A stretch of 62,354 bases of DNA from Geobacteraceae bacterium GWC2_55_20 (GCA_001802125.1 MGZK01000048.1:1-62354); one strand, 5' to 3'. Shown: positions 18,776 through 28,633, counted from the stretch's first letter. Notes: a model not told the origin generated them from the letters alone. Numbers and translations are program-made.

Positions 18776-19621
18776 TTAACCATATATCCCCCACCCCACC
18801 AATACCACCCACGCAAGCCCAACAATCAGTAACGGAAGATCCCTTGTCAATGATTCCGTCGGATCACCGTCTTTGCCTGATTGGATCCTTAGTATGTAAC
18901 GCAGCAATCCAAAACAGGACAGCGGCACGGAATAAAGTAATACTGAAGAATGCCTGGAAATGACATACATCGTGTATGTTACAAGAACCGCGCCACCGGT
19001 CATGTAAATGGTGCCTTCCAAAAATGTCTTCGAGTAGGCGACTAGAGCCTTGCGATGGTGTTTTGCCGAGTCCCCCAAGCGCTGTTTTTCACTAAGGCGC
19101 TTGCCGGTGCTAAGAAAGACCGAGAGCAGGAAGACACTCAGAAACAGCCATTCCGATATCGGAACATCGAAGGCCACACCTCCGGCCTGCAGGCGCAGCA
19201 AAAAACCGGCAGAGATACAGAATATATCCAATAGAACAACCGATTTAAACCTGGTGCTGTAACCGATCGACAGCAAGAGGTAGGAGACCAGATATGCCAG
19301 GAAGAGTAATGATACCGACCATGCCATGACACAGGCGCAAAAGGCCAGTAAAGCGGCAAGCAGAGACGCAGACCGTAGCGGGATCCGCCCACTGGCGATT
19401 GGTCGGTTGCGCTTGTCAGGATGATGGCGGTCATTCTCCCTGTCAAGCAAATCATTGAGAATATAAGCAGCGCTGGAGGCTGAACAAAAAGAGAAAAACG
19501 GAAGAATGGCATTAGAAATAAAACCGGCGGACATGATTTCTCCACCCAGGAACGGCGGAAAAAACAGCATCAGGTTTTTCAGCCACTGAAGCGGACGAAG
19601 CAACCTCAACCATGCTTTCAC
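18776..19621 (-). CDS. UbiA-family prenyltransferase, decaprenyl-phosphate phosphoribosyltransferase-like
   Basis: About 281 residues with UbiA-type membrane topology (8-9 hydrophobic helices). The first Asp-rich motif NDLLDRENDRHHPDKRNRPI is the form seen in decaprenyl-phosphate 5-phosphoribosyltransferases (mycobacterial UbiA/Rv3806c type) rather than quinone prenyltransferases. The reaction would place phosphoribose on a polyprenyl phosphate, giving a donor for ribofuranose or arabinofuranose. As first gene of the cluster it suggests the glycan contains a pentofuranose. There is no ATG near the start; a GTG at 19621 or a TTG at 19627, just after an in-frame TAG, begins it. Confidence 0.8.
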   Translation of the reverse strand: MKAWLRLLRPLQWLKNLMLFFPPFLGGEIMSAGFISNAILPFFSFCSASSAAYILNDLLDRENDRHHPDKRNRPIASGRIPLRSASLLAALLAFCACVMAWSVSLLFLAYLVSYLLLSIGYSTRFKSVVLLDIFCISAGFLLRLQAGGVAFDVPISEWLFLSVFLLSVFLSTGKRLSEKQRLGDSAKHHRKALVAYSKTFLEGTIYMTGGAVLVTYTMYVISRHSSVLLYSVPLSCFGLLRYILRIQSGKDGDPTESLTRDLPLLIVGLAWVVLVGWGIYG

Positions 19622-19676
19622 AGGCAACTAGACCACGATGATATTTTTTTGGATAAACTGTTTACGGTGTTGTGCA

Positions 19677-20522
19677 TTATCCTTCCAACGCCGCTTCTCT
19701 GGATTCTTCCAGCATGGCCTCAAGTTCGACGATCTGGGTGGCTGTGATATCAAGTACATCTGCTTCCCTGGTGGAGATCAGCACAAGATCCGGCTGATGC
19801 GTCAGTCCAAGCCCGATACGGTTACAAGCCATATTGACGAATCTCACTATAGTCAGCATCTTGTTGACGGTATCCCATTCATCGGCATGGTGATCACGTA
19901 TCACATCGCAATACATGGAAGGAAAGTTCCAGTGTTGCATCAGCCGATACCCCTGCTCAACATGCATGACTTCGAAAATTTCCATGATCAGTTCATCATC
20001 AAACATCGAGTTGATCACTCCGGCCCCTACCAGACGTTCAATCGACTTCAGCAGATATAGCTTACCCACGTCGTGCAGAAGCGCGGCCAGGTAGGTTTCA
20101 TCGGCAACGCCTCTCATGCCGCACGAATGGGCAAGCCACTTGGCGCCCAAAGCGCAGCCATGGCTGTGAAGCCAGAGTTCCTTCATGTAATGATCAAGGG
20201 CCGGATTGGCGGATGAGTGGACCGAAGCCTGGGATGCTGCAATAACCAGATTGATAACCTGCTGGGCTCCGAGTCTGATGACAGCCTCTTTGATTGTGGC
20301 TACCTTGGAACGTCCCATGTACATGGGAGAGTTGGCAATCTTCAGCATCTGACTGGCCAGTGACATATCCTCATTGGCCACCTGTGCGACTTCATCGACC
20401 GTAAAATCGTAATCGGACAACATCCTCTGGAGTTTCAGGGCAACCGGATGAAATATGGGCAATTCGATCGGCTGAGAAGCAAGCAATCTTCTGACCGTTT
20501 CAGGGATTGTGGTTAATGTCAT
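19677..20522 (-). CDS. HDOD domain protein
   Basis: The 281-residue protein is built almost entirely of an HDOD domain: PIELPIFHPVALKLQRMLSD at the N-terminus, VANEDMSLASQMLKIANSPM, KEAVIRLGAQQVINLVIAAS, and LAALLHDVGKLYLLK with the HD pair. HDOD proteins relate to HD-GYP domains but usually act as signalling scaffolds rather than c-di-GMP phosphodiesterases. A GGAGTTTTT ribosome binding site lies before the ATG. It appears monocistronic, downstream of two unknown genes on the same strand. Confidence 0.9.
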   Translation of the reverse strand: MTLTTIPETVRRLLASQPIELPIFHPVALKLQRMLSDYDFTVDEVAQVANEDMSLASQMLKIANSPMYMGRSKVATIKEAVIRLGAQQVINLVIAASQASVHSSANPALDHYMKELWLHSHGCALGAKWLAHSCGMRGVADETYLAALLHDVGKLYLLKSIERLVGAGVINSMFDDELIMEIFEVMHVEQGYRLMQHWNFPSMYCDVIRDHHADEWDTVNKMLTIVRFVNMACNRIGLGLTHQPDLVLISTREADVLDITATQIVELEAMLEESREAALEG

Positions 20523-20625
20523 AAAAACTCCTTAACACAAAATGTAAGCATAAACATTAAATCAATCCACCAACGCTGCGATCTTTTGAAAACAATCATG
20601 CCTGTACAGCTGAACGTTCAGGGCG

Positions 20626-21027
20626 TCAGCATCCGCAACCGCAGTTATGGCAGACCTTGCGAAATTCGTCCGCTGGCGCTATCGTTTCCGGGGCAAATGC
20701 AATGCGACGCACCGCGATCTTGATATCTTCTTGAATATCCAGGTTCTGGCTCTTGCCGATAATATGACCGATACAGTGGTTGTTATGACCTTCATCGAGA
20801 GCAGAAAGTTTTACGACATTCAGTAAATCAGCATAACTGTTGATCGTGATGGCCGCATTGCGGTTCCTGACAAGTTCAAGCTCAACACCCATCTTATTCA
20901 TATCCTTGGTCAAGGTTTCATAAAAGCTCAAAAATCCGGAGCCTTCAAAATCATACATCCAGTCATTTCTGGCAAAGTTTCTTTCGAGTATTGTCATTCT
21001 GATCTGTTTTGTAGTTTTGCATTCCAT
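20626..21027 (-). CDS. Uncharacterised protein with Cys-rich CHNCGCGC tail
   Basis: I do not recognise this 133-residue protein. The body (DWMYDFEGSGFLSFYETLTK...GVELELVRNRNAAITINSYA) looks globular and cytoplasmic. The last residues are CHNCGCGC, a dense thiol cluster suited to metal binding. The start is the ATG at 21027, preceded by GGGAGGATTCATCA. An upstream GTG/ATG-type extension would overlap the next gene. It follows the gene ending at 21051 by 23 nt and is probably cotranscribed with it. The in-frame TGA after the final Cys was considered as Sec and rejected. Confidence 0.7.
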   Translation of the reverse strand: MECKTTKQIRMTILERNFARNDWMYDFEGSGFLSFYETLTKDMNKMGVELELVRNRNAAITINSYADLLNVVKLSALDEGHNNHCIGHIIGKSQNLDIQEDIKIAVRRIAFAPETIAPADEFRKVCHNCGCGC

Positions 21028-21050
21028 TGATGAATCCTCCCGGATGATCG

Positions 21051-21554
21051 TCAGAATCTGGCCGGACATTCCTGATCCCAGAGGACAAAACCGTCTCCAG
21101 TAATGCCCAGAAAAGAATCAATCCGGTTTTTATAATATTCGTTCTGATCCGCTTCCTGAACCAGAAAAGCCAGTTCGTCCGCAGATATCATATGTTGACT
21201 GTGCAGATAGCTGTAAAACGAGACTATTGCCGACAAATGGCGATCCAGCATCTCCATTTCAGGATCAAGTGTATGCGTTATGAACCAGGAACCGGCAAAT
21301 TTCCTGATGATGCCAGGTTGCGGACGAACCACGTTCTGGCGACCGAAATCAAGCAGGTAGTCGCGCAGGTACAAGTCAGCACTGAAAGCCATATCCGAAG
21401 CAAGCTCGACTGCCACACCGCGCTGTTGAAGATAGAGGTAGAAACGGTTGAGAAGCTGCTGACAGCGCTGATCAACCAGCAATTCTTCATCAATGGTGTC
21501 AAATTCGAAATCATCATGTTCAAACAGTATGTCAGTAGAGTGTAACTCTGTCAT
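21051..21554 (-). CDS. Uncharacterised protein
   Basis: A 167-residue acidic, helix-rich protein of no family I recognise. It starts with a strongly acidic leader (ILFEHDDFEFDTIDEELL), then QRCQQLLNRFYLYLQQRGVA and DPEMEMLDRHLSAIVSFYSY, which together look like an all-helical regulatory or adaptor fold. The ATG at 21554 follows a GAGAGG site. It lies between the M29 aminopeptidase gene (12 nt away) and the CHNCGCGC gene, so the three probably share a transcript. Confidence 0.65.
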   Translation of the reverse strand: MTELHSTDILFEHDDFEFDTIDEELLVDQRCQQLLNRFYLYLQQRGVAVELASDMAFSADLYLRDYLLDFGRQNVVRPQPGIIRKFAGSWFITHTLDPEMEMLDRHLSAIVSFYSYLHSQHMISADELAFLVQEADQNEYYKNRIDSFLGITGDGFVLWDQECPARF

Positions 21555-21565
21555 CAAGGCCTCTC

Positions 21566-22666
21566 TCAGGCTGGATTAAGTTCAAGAAGATTCCGGTGTA
21601 CAAAGCGGCCGTTTTTCTGGATCAAAACACCGTCAAACCAGATTTCGCCGTCGGATAGGATCCGCACCAGGTCCCAATGCACAGCCGAGCGGTTGCCGTT
21701 GTCGCACTCGTCATAGGCCTGGCCGGGCGTAAAATGTATGGAGCCGAAGATTTTTTCGTCAAACAGGATATTGCGCATCGGTTGGCGTATTCCAGGATTG
21801 ACGCCGATGGCGAATTCGCCGATATAGCGGGCTCCATCGTCGGTATCCAGGATCTTGTTGAGCGAAGCGGTCATATCGGCCCCGGCGCTGGCCCTGACGA
21901 TTCTGCCGTCCTTGAACTCAAAGCGGACACCGTTGTATTCCTTACCCTGATATATGCTGGGACAGTTATAGGTAATATGCCCCTGAACGGAGTTTCTGAC
22001 CGGTGCGCTGAATACCTCGCCATCAGGCATGTTCAGCCGGCCGTCGCACTTGATGCCCGGCAACCCCTCGATACTGAAACGGAGATCGGTATCGGGAGCC
22101 ACTATTCTCACCTGTTTGGCAGCGTCCATCAGTTTCTTCAGTTTGTCCTGTTTCCTCGATTCAGCGTTCCAGTCAATGCAACAGGCCGAGAAAAGGTAAT
22201 CCTCATACTCGTCCAGGCTCATACGGGCCTCCTGGGCGGCGGCATGGGTCGGATAGCGGGTCACGACCCAGCGGGTGTGCTTGACACGCTGGTCAACCAG
22301 TGGCCTGGTGAGCTTCTGGTAGGCAACCATGGCATCCTGGCGGGCGTTGGCCATAACCATCGAGTTGTTGCCGGCCGAGATGCCGATGTAGACCGTAAGG
22401 GTCTTGTAAAAATCGAGCTTGTACTGCGGAAAATGATTCAACTGCTGTTTATTGGCGCAGTCATAGAATTTGCGGTCAATCTCCGGAACGGAAAAAGAGT
22501 ATTCGACGTATTTGGCGCCACGGGCAAGACAGAGTGAATACAGTTCCTTGACCAGTGGCATCGCTTCCAGTCCGGCGGCGCTTATCAGCACGACATCGCC
22601 TTTCTTCACCCTGGTCGAATAATCGACTAGAACTTCCGCAAACTGCCTTATTCTGGGATCATTCAT
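21566..22666 (-). CDS. Aminopeptidase, peptidase family M29
   Basis: The 366-residue protein matches thermophilic aminopeptidase T/S (family M29, leucyl aminopeptidase AmpS): VDYSTRVKKGDVVLISAAGL, WVVTRYPTHAAAQEARMS, DTDLRFSIEGL, GEVFSAPVRNSVQGHITYN, and the metal-ligand region GEFAIGVNPGIRQPMRNILF, FGSIHFTPGQAYDECDNGN and SAVHWDLVRIL. Such enzymes release N-terminal residues using two metal ions in the cytoplasm. AAGGATTAATCA precedes the ATG. It shares the strand with the M50 protease gene upstream. Confidence 0.9.
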   Translation of the reverse strand: MNDPRIRQFAEVLVDYSTRVKKGDVVLISAAGLEAMPLVKELYSLCLARGAKYVEYSFSVPEIDRKFYDCANKQQLNHFPQYKLDFYKTLTVYIGISAGNNSMVMANARQDAMVAYQKLTRPLVDQRVKHTRWVVTRYPTHAAAQEARMSLDEYEDYLFSACCIDWNAESRKQDKLKKLMDAAKQVRIVAPDTDLRFSIEGLPGIKCDGRLNMPDGEVFSAPVRNSVQGHITYNCPSIYQGKEYNGVRFEFKDGRIVRASAGADMTASLNKILDTDDGARYIGEFAIGVNPGIRQPMRNILFDEKIFGSIHFTPGQAYDECDNGNRSAVHWDLVRILSDGEIWFDGVLIQKNGRFVHRNLLELNPA

Positions 22667-22695
22667 TGATTAATCCTTTTGGAGCGAGTCAATAC

Positions 22696-23376
22696 TCAGT
22701 GCATCATCAGACGTGTGACACCCAGTACCAAGCCGCTCTGGGGACCGGCCAACAGGTGCACGCCCAAATTCAGAACAGGTGAAATCACATATGAAAAAAG
22801 GTTCGTAAAAAATACCAGCACTATGATGATAATCATACCATACGGCTCGATACGACTCACGTAAGCGGCCTGGCGGTACGGCAAAAGCCCCATCAGCACG
22901 CGACCGCCGTCCAGGGGCGGCACCGGAATCATATTGAATATGGCCAGAAGCAGATTAATATAAACCGAAAAGGAGAGCATCATCACCAGCGGTTCAATCA
23001 GCATTGAAACCGGAGATGCGGATACGGCCGGATTGCCGATGGCAACTATGCCCCGCAGAAGGAAGGCAGAAACAGTCGCCAGCAGAATATTGGTGATCGG
23101 CCCGGCCGCGGCAACCCAGATCATGTCCCTTTTGGGATTCCTGAGATTCTCATACGTAACCGGCACCGGCTTGGCCCATCCAATGCCTATGAAGAATATC
23201 ATCAGGGTTCCAATAATATCAATGTGTTTGATTGGGTTTAGCGTTAGTCGGCCAAGCATGCGCGCGGTCGGGTCACCAAAGCGCCAGGCAATGTATCCGT
23301 GTGATACTTCATGACAGACGATAGCAAGCATACCAGGTACAAGCATTACTGAAAGTTTTAGGAAGAAATCTTCCAT
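22696..23376 (-). CDS. Site-2 protease family M50 membrane metalloprotease
   Basis: This 226-residue integral membrane protein has the zinc-binding CHEVSHGYIAWRFGDPTARM in its first transmembrane region and the third ligand motif FNMIPVPPLDGGRVL near residue 150, defining the M50/S2P family without PDZ domain (SpoIVFB/YwhC-like group). About five or six transmembrane helices are visible. In this small subgroup the substrate is generally unknown. The gene lies downstream of glnA but is separated from it by a strong hairpin terminator, so it should have its own promoter. Confidence 0.9.
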   Translation of the reverse strand: MEDFFLKLSVMLVPGMLAIVCHEVSHGYIAWRFGDPTARMLGRLTLNPIKHIDIIGTLMIFFIGIGWAKPVPVTYENLRNPKRDMIWVAAAGPITNILLATVSAFLLRGIVAIGNPAVSASPVSMLIEPLVMMLSFSVYINLLLAIFNMIPVPPLDGGRVLMGLLPYRQAAYVSRIEPYGMIIIIVLVFFTNLFSYVISPVLNLGVHLLAGPQSGLVLGVTRLMMH

Positions 23377-23460
23377 GCAGATCCTCTTTATTTTACAGAA
23401 TACGATCTATCTATCTACCATGAGTAAACCGGCAAAGTCAATCAAGGCCACAAATACAAA

Positions 23461-23487
23461 GAGGGCGGGATATCTCCCGCCCTCCTC
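23461..23487 (-). terminator. Rho-independent terminator after glnA
   Basis: The inverted repeat GAGGGCGGGA-tatc-TCCCGCCCTC forms a 10-bp stem. Read on the minus strand it follows the glnA stop and leads into a T-containing tract (CTTTGTATTTG). It separates glnA from the M50 protease gene. Confidence 0.85.
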
Positions 23488-23507
23488 ATAAAACCTGTCA
23501 AAACAGT

Positions 23508-24920
23508 TTAGATATCGTAGTACAGCTCGAACTCCAGTGGTACCGGACGCATACGAACCGGATTTACCTCTGCCTCGGTTTTGTACTCGATCCACTTCTC
23601 GATGACGTCCGGTGTGAAAACGTCGCCTTTGAGCAAGAACTCGTAATCATCGGCAAGGCATTTGAGTGCCTCTTCCAGGGTACCCGGAGCGGATGGGATA
23701 TCTTTGAGTTCTTCTGGTGAAAGTCCGTAAATATCCTTGTCCAGCGGCTGGCCCGGATCAATCTTGTTCTCGATACCGTCGAGCCCGGCCATCAACATTG
23801 CTGCAAAAGCCAGGTAGCCGTTGCAGGAGGGATCGGGAGTACGATATTCAATGCGCTTGGCTTTAGGGTTGCTGGAGAACATCGGGATACGAATGGATGC
23901 AGAACGGTTACGGGCTGAGTAAGCCATGTTAACCGGTGCTTCAAAGCCCGGCACCAGACGCTTGTAGGAGTTGGTGGTCGGGTTGGTGAAGGCACAGAGG
24001 GCTTTGGCGTGCTTGATGATACCGCCGATGTACCAGAGGGCCATCTGGGAGAGTCCGCCGTATTTATCACCTGCAAACAGGTTTGTGCCACTTTTCCAGA
24101 TCGACTGGTGGCAATGCATACCGGAACCGTTGTCGCCGTAAAGCGGCTTTGGCATGAAAGTTACGGTCTTGCCGTTACGATTGGCGACATTTTTTATAAC
24201 ATACTTGAACCACTGCAGGTCATCGGCCATGTCCACAAGCGAGTTGAAACGCATATCGATCTCGGCCTGGCCACCGGTGGCAACTTCATGGTGCTGGCAT
24301 TCGACACGGATACCAACCTTCTGAAGCTCCATGACCATCTCGTTACGGAGATCGTTCTGTGAATCAGTAGGAGAAACCGGGAAATAACCTTCCTTGTGAC
24401 GCGGTTTGTAGCCCAGGTTGGGAAATTCTTCACGGCCGGTGTTCCAGGCGCCTTCCACCGAATCAACAGCATAGAAGGACTGATTGGAACTGGAGTCGTA
24501 GCGCACATCATCAAAGATGAAGAACTCGGCTTCAGGTCCGAAGAAAGCGGTATCGCCGATGCCGGTTGACTTGAGGTATGCTTCGGCCTTAATAGCGATA
24601 TTACGCGGATCGCGTGTGTAACCTTCCTTGGTGATCGGATCAAAGATGTTGCAGATCAGCGACAGGGTCGGCACAGCTACAAAGGGATCCATCTTGGCGG
24701 ATTTCGGATCGGGAACGATGATCATGTCGGAAGCGTGGATTGGCTGCCAGCCACGGATAGAAGAACCGTCAAAACCTTGTCCCTCTTCGAAGGTGTCTTC
24801 GCTGAATTCACTCATGGGCACGGAAAAGTGCTGCCAGATACCTACAAAGTCCATAAATTTGAAATCAACCATCAGTGCGCCATTTTCTTTGGCAAAATCT
24901 ACTACTTGCTTCGGGGTCAT
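23508..24920 (-). CDS. glnA: Glutamine synthetase type I
   Basis: The 470-residue protein matches GSI-beta dodecameric glutamine synthetase: [20 protein letters not shown] at the N-terminus, [27 protein letters not shown], then [51 protein letters not shown], and [16 protein letters not shown], whose Tyr is the adenylylation position. It makes glutamine from glutamate, ammonia and ATP. A GGAGCAAC ribosome binding site precedes the ATG. It follows glnB by 36 nt and should be read from the same sigma-54 promoter, with activity controlled by PII and GlnE. Confidence 0.97.
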   Translation of the reverse strand: MTPKQVVDFAKENGALMVDFKFMDFVGIWQHFSVPMSEFSEDTFEEGQGFDGSSIRGWQPIHASDMIIVPDPKSAKMDPFVAVPTLSLICNIFDPITKEGYTRDPRNIAIKAEAYLKSTGIGDTAFFGPEAEFFIFDDVRYDSSSNQSFYAVDSVEGAWNTGREEFPNLGYKPRHKEGYFPVSPTDSQNDLRNEMVMELQKVGIRVECQHHEVATGGQAEIDMRFNSLVDMADDLQWFKYVIKNVANRNGKTVTFMPKPLYGDNGSGMHCHQSIWKSGTNLFAGDKYGGLSQMALWYIGGIIKHAKALCAFTNPTTNSYKRLVPGFEAPVNMAYSARNRSASIRIPMFSSNPKAKRIEYRTPDPSCNGYLAFAAMLMAGLDGIENKIDPGQPLDKDIYGLSPEELKDIPSAPGTLEEALKCLADDYEFLLKGDVFTPDVIEKWIEYKTEAEVNPVRMRPVPLEFELYYDI

Positions 24921-24956
24921 CAGTTGCTCCTTTCAGGGTATGTTATACAATAATTA

Positions 24957-25334
<378 letters not shown>

Positions 25335-25392
25335 TTATATGAATTATAAAACAAAAAGCAAGCGCAATACGCACATGTTTTACAACTTTATT

Positions 25393-25408
25393 TGCAAACC
25401 CCTTGCCA
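25393..25408 (-). promoter_or_regulatory. Sigma-54 (-24/-12) promoter of glnB-glnA
   Basis: On the minus strand the bases read TGGCAAGGGGTTTGCA, against the RpoN consensus TGGCAC-N5-TTGCA. The invariant GG and GC are separated by the required 10 bases, with one mismatch in the -24 element. Transcription would begin near 25382, leaving a leader of about 85 nt before the GTG at 25295. This fits nitrogen-regulated expression by an NtrC-type activator. I saw no convincing NtrC site upstream. Confidence 0.85.
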
Positions 25409-25552
25409 ACTATATTTACAAAATCATGTCATTAATTCTAAATAGATACAAGATCCGAGCTGCCTGATTCAACACCAGCGCATCGACACCAAGCACAATA
25501 ATTAAGCACCCAAAGACGCAAGTGCAAAAAAAACAGTCACCCGATTTCACAA

Positions 25553-26266
25553 TCAAGCATTGATATCTTTCAACTCCCTTATGATCTCTACCTGACGCTG
25601 ATTGATATAATGAGCAATCTGCTGCTGAGAATGTTTGTCAGAATGAATTTCAATAATGCAGCTAAACGGCGCACTTTCACCGGTTATCTTGACAATTGTG
25701 GCCTCCGCCTCTACCTCAACAACTGAATTGCTCTGCGAATCCGGCAGCTTGAGAACTATCCCCACATTACTGCCGGGAACCAGCCGATCCGAATCCATGA
25801 CGCTCATGGCTGCCCCACCCAATGATATATCCTTTACATTACCCTTAAGGATATCGTCATCATGAACAAGGTCAACCTCCACCGGATGATCAAGCTGCAC
25901 CCTGACGAACCTGCGCATATCCGAACGGATGCGGGCGTAGGCAAAATTGCACAGAATGGCCCGTTTCCTGACAGAGTTAACATAAAAGGCCTCACCAATC
26001 ATGTCTTCACTATAAGGGCTTTTGGCATGAGAATAAATCAATGCCTTGCGTTCAAGACTGATCACCTTGGCCTGATACTCGTGTATCGCAAATTCGGCCA
26101 TTTCATTCTCAACACTCAACAGAGTCGAATCATACGAAACAGGAATTTCCTTGTAATAATTCAAAAAAGAAAAAGTCTGGCCTATCATCCCGGAAAGAAA
26201 CTGAAGAATAACCAACTTGTCTTCGTTCTCGGTGCCTCTGACGGCTTTATCGTAGTATTGGAACAC
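25553..26266 (-). CDS. PilZ-domain protein
   Basis: The 237-residue protein ends with a PilZ domain: RRFVRVQLDHPVEVDLVHDD contains the RxxxR c-di-GMP-binding element and DISLGGAAMSV the D/NxSxxG element. The N-terminal about 120 residues resemble the YcgR-type flagellar-brake-like domain (ENEMAEFAIHEYQAKVISLE). It is thus a probable c-di-GMP effector for motility or surface behaviour. Start is a GTG at 26266; the ribosome binding site is unclear. It is divergent from the M23 peptidase gene. Confidence 0.88.
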   Translation of the reverse strand: MFQYYDKAVRGTENEDKLVILQFLSGMIGQTFSFLNYYKEIPVSYDSTLLSVENEMAEFAIHEYQAKVISLERKALIYSHAKSPYSEDMIGEAFYVNSVRKRAILCNFAYARIRSDMRRFVRVQLDHPVEVDLVHDDDILKGNVKDISLGGAAMSVMDSDRLVPGSNVGIVLKLPDSQSNSVVEVEAEATIVKITGESAPFSCIIEIHSDKHSQQQIAHYINQRQVEIIRELKDINA

Positions 26267-26365
26267 TCCGTATACCCCAGGATATGATTAATTGAATTAT
26301 TTCTTCAAATACAGTATATTGAAAAACTGATTTACTATCAGATATTTTACTGGACGACAAGCACA

Positions 26366-27184
26366 ATGAAATATACCTCAAAATCATCCGGCTTATATTT
26401 TCGAGCTTTCATCCGTGCCACATTCCTGACAGCCGGATTAATGGCGTTTTTCAGCTTTTCCTTGGCACAGGCAGATATATACCGCTTTGTCACCGTAGAT
26501 GGAGTTGAAACCTTCACGGACACACCCAATACTAAAGAAGCCAAGGTCGTCATCAAGGATCATTCGGTTTCCACATCCAAACGCCGCAAAAATTTAAAGA
26601 AACAAAAAATACACGACATTTCCCTCAACGAAGTAGTTGAGAGAGCAGTTACCGCATCTCTTGCGCCAAATGAAACAACCAACGATTCATTCGAGGCACG
26701 ACTGCCGGATGTTGGCGGAAGCATCACATCAAAAGTAGGAATGCGAATCGATCCGATCGACGGTGTCTGGCGTCAGCACAACGGAATTGACATTGCCATC
26801 CCTACCGGCACACCCGTCAAACCGGTAGCAGCAGGAGTGGTCGTATATTCCGGTAGCCGTTCAGGTTATGGCAACACGGTATTAATAGAGCACGATAACG
26901 GTGTCATTACGCTCTACGCACACAACAGCAACCTGATGGTCACAAAAGGACAAGCGGTTACACCGGCATCCGTTCTGGCTTTATCAGGCTCAACCGGCAG
27001 ATCGACCGGTCCGCACCTGCACTTTGAGGCATGGCAGTCGGGAAACAACATCACAGCGGCTTTTCTGCCCGGCAGCAACATGACGATTCCCAAATCGACT
27101 CTCGTTGCAAAAAACCAGCGTGCTCCCCGTTTCCGTAGCGAAACCCTCTCGGACGGTTCAATCCTGTTCACCAACATCCCCTGA
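26366..27184 (+). CDS. Secreted M23 metallopeptidase with N-terminal DUF4124-like domain
   Basis: The 272-residue protein starts with a signal peptide or anchor (FLTAGLMAFFSFSLAQA), then a DUF4124-like segment (DIYRFVTVDGVETFTDTPNT) that often sits before periplasmic enzymes. The LytM/M23 domain covers about 125-245: QHNGIDIAIPTGTPVKPVAA with the first zinc ligands (H...D), and SGSTGRSTGPHLHFEAWQSG with the HxH pair. All ligands are present, so an active peptidoglycan endopeptidase is expected. Its stop overlaps the next gene start by one base (TGATG). Confidence 0.92.
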   Translation: MKYTSKSSGLYFRAFIRATFLTAGLMAFFSFSLAQADIYRFVTVDGVETFTDTPNTKEAKVVIKDHSVSTSKRRKNLKKQKIHDISLNEVVERAVTASLAPNETTNDSFEARLPDVGGSITSKVGMRIDPIDGVWRQHNGIDIAIPTGTPVKPVAAGVVVYSGSRSGYGNTVLIEHDNGVITLYAHNSNLMVTKGQAVTPASVLALSGSTGRSTGPHLHFEAWQSGNNITAAFLPGSNMTIPKSTLVAKNQRAPRFRSETLSDGSILFTNIP

Positions 27185-28371
27185 TGCTTGATCAAATCAA
27201 CAAGTACACTGAAAAGTTGATTGCCGACCGCGCGGCAACTTCCGGTCTGATTGCCTTTGCTGCCCAGGATGATGTCATGATTTCCAGCGGAGAAAAACAC
27301 CTTGCATCACTGGCCTCTGACATCCTCTCCCGCCTGAATTGTCTGGCTCTGGCAATAGCACGCCCTGCCCTGCCATTTGCGGAATTTCTGGTGAGAAGGG
27401 CAGCGGCGGACCAGCAGATGATTGTTCCCCGTGATACTGAAACACGAACATTTCTGCATGACATTCCAATCCTGAGAAAATCAGATCTGGACCATGATCC
27501 GGCCGGCGTCATTGCTGAAAAACTAGGCAGCCGCAAGGGAGTAATTGCAGAAGGAATCGGAATCATCGCGAATGGCGCGCTGACGGTAGAGCAGGCCTAC
27601 ATAAACTGGTCTTCGGTTTTCCACTCGACCTACATCAAGTACCTGGAAGATGTCCTAGAAACCGGCTTCACACTGCCGGAAGAGGAAAACTCTTTCGAAA
27701 AGTTCCGAGGTGAATGGCTTGTCGCGCTTTCGGCGCAGGGTCTTGTTTTCAGGCATGGGCCATTCAGCGACAAGAACCTGATACTGGATGAAATTGCCAC
27801 GGTCGGACGCTATACCGTTCAGCGAGGTCTGGTGGACTCTTTTTTTGGAAACATATCCTATTCTGACAACGACCTGATCTACATATCCCAGACCGCATCC
27901 AGCCTGGACGAACTTCCAGGCTGTATTGATCCGGTCCCATTCGAAAACAGCTCAACCGTCGGCATCACTGCTTCCAGTGAACTGGTGGCACACCGCGGCA
28001 TTTTTGAGAAAACCGGTTGCCGAGCTATTCTGCACGGACATCCCCGCTTTGCGGTTGTTATGAGCATGTTGTGCGAAGAGAGGGAAACCTGCACGATCGA
28101 AAATTGCTGGAAGGATTGCAAAATGGTCCGTTATTTGGACAAGACACCGGTGGTTGCCGGGGAAATCGGGGCGGGAGGAATTGCCAAAAACGTCCCGCCG
28201 GTGATCGGTCAATCCGGGCGGGCAATCGTCTACGGTCACGGGGTATTCAGCATCGGAATGAATGATTTCAGCGAAGCGTTTCGCGCACTGGTTGATGTGG
28301 AAAACTGGTGCCGACATGAATATTTCAGAAAATTCGATGAACGATGGAAAGCTCACACAACTCCGGCTTGA
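27184..28371 (+). CDS. Class II aldolase/adducin family protein, apparently duplicated domain
   Basis: The 395-residue protein carries a class II aldolase domain in its C-terminal half: FFGNISYSDNDLIYIS, CRAILHGHPRFAVVMSMLC with the HxH metal pair, and GRAIVYGHGVFSIGMNDFSE with the third His. The N-terminal half shows a weaker copy (RKGVIAEGIGIIANGALTVE then INWSSVFHSTYIKY) in which the metal-binding His residues are missing. It therefore looks like a tandem duplication with one dead copy. The substrate, an aldol or phosphorylated sugar acid, is unknown. It is translationally coupled to the M23 gene. Confidence 0.82.
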   Translation: MLDQINKYTEKLIADRAATSGLIAFAAQDDVMISSGEKHLASLASDILSRLNCLALAIARPALPFAEFLVRRAAADQQMIVPRDTETRTFLHDIPILRKSDLDHDPAGVIAEKLGSRKGVIAEGIGIIANGALTVEQAYINWSSVFHSTYIKYLEDVLETGFTLPEEENSFEKFRGEWLVALSAQGLVFRHGPFSDKNLILDEIATVGRYTVQRGLVDSFFGNISYSDNDLIYISQTASSLDELPGCIDPVPFENSSTVGITASSELVAHRGIFEKTGCRAILHGHPRFAVVMSMLCEERETCTIENCWKDCKMVRYLDKTPVVAGEIGAGGIAKNVPPVIGQSGRAIVYGHGVFSIGMNDFSEAFRALVDVENWCRHEYFRKFDERWKAHTTPA

Positions 28372-28633
28372 TCCGTACCACGCAATCCGCTCCTTATATT
28401 TATAATCATCCCGATTACTTGCCGCTACTCCCAGCTCAAATTACTTTCAAACAACCAAACACCATCCCTTCACGACTATAAATATTTGACAATCCGCCGA
28501 TAAATCTGTATTTTAAGGCGAATCTAATTGTTTTATTCTTATCTTGTCCAAACAGATATATTAATTTGTCCGAAGGCACAAGTTGCATGCATAAGAACGG
28601 CTTTTCAATTTTGGCAAGGGAAGGAATCCAAAT

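Noticed and set aside
20600-20628. Selenocysteine at the TGA after CHNCGCGC (gene ending 20626)
   Set aside because: The only nearby palindrome (CTGAACGTTCAG) lies too close to the TGA and its loop has no leading G; the frame stops nine codons later without conserved-looking sequence.
21677-22537. Plus-strand open frame (about 286 aa) opposite the M29 aminopeptidase
   Set aside because: Shadow of the aminopeptidase gene, without a ribosome binding site or domain.
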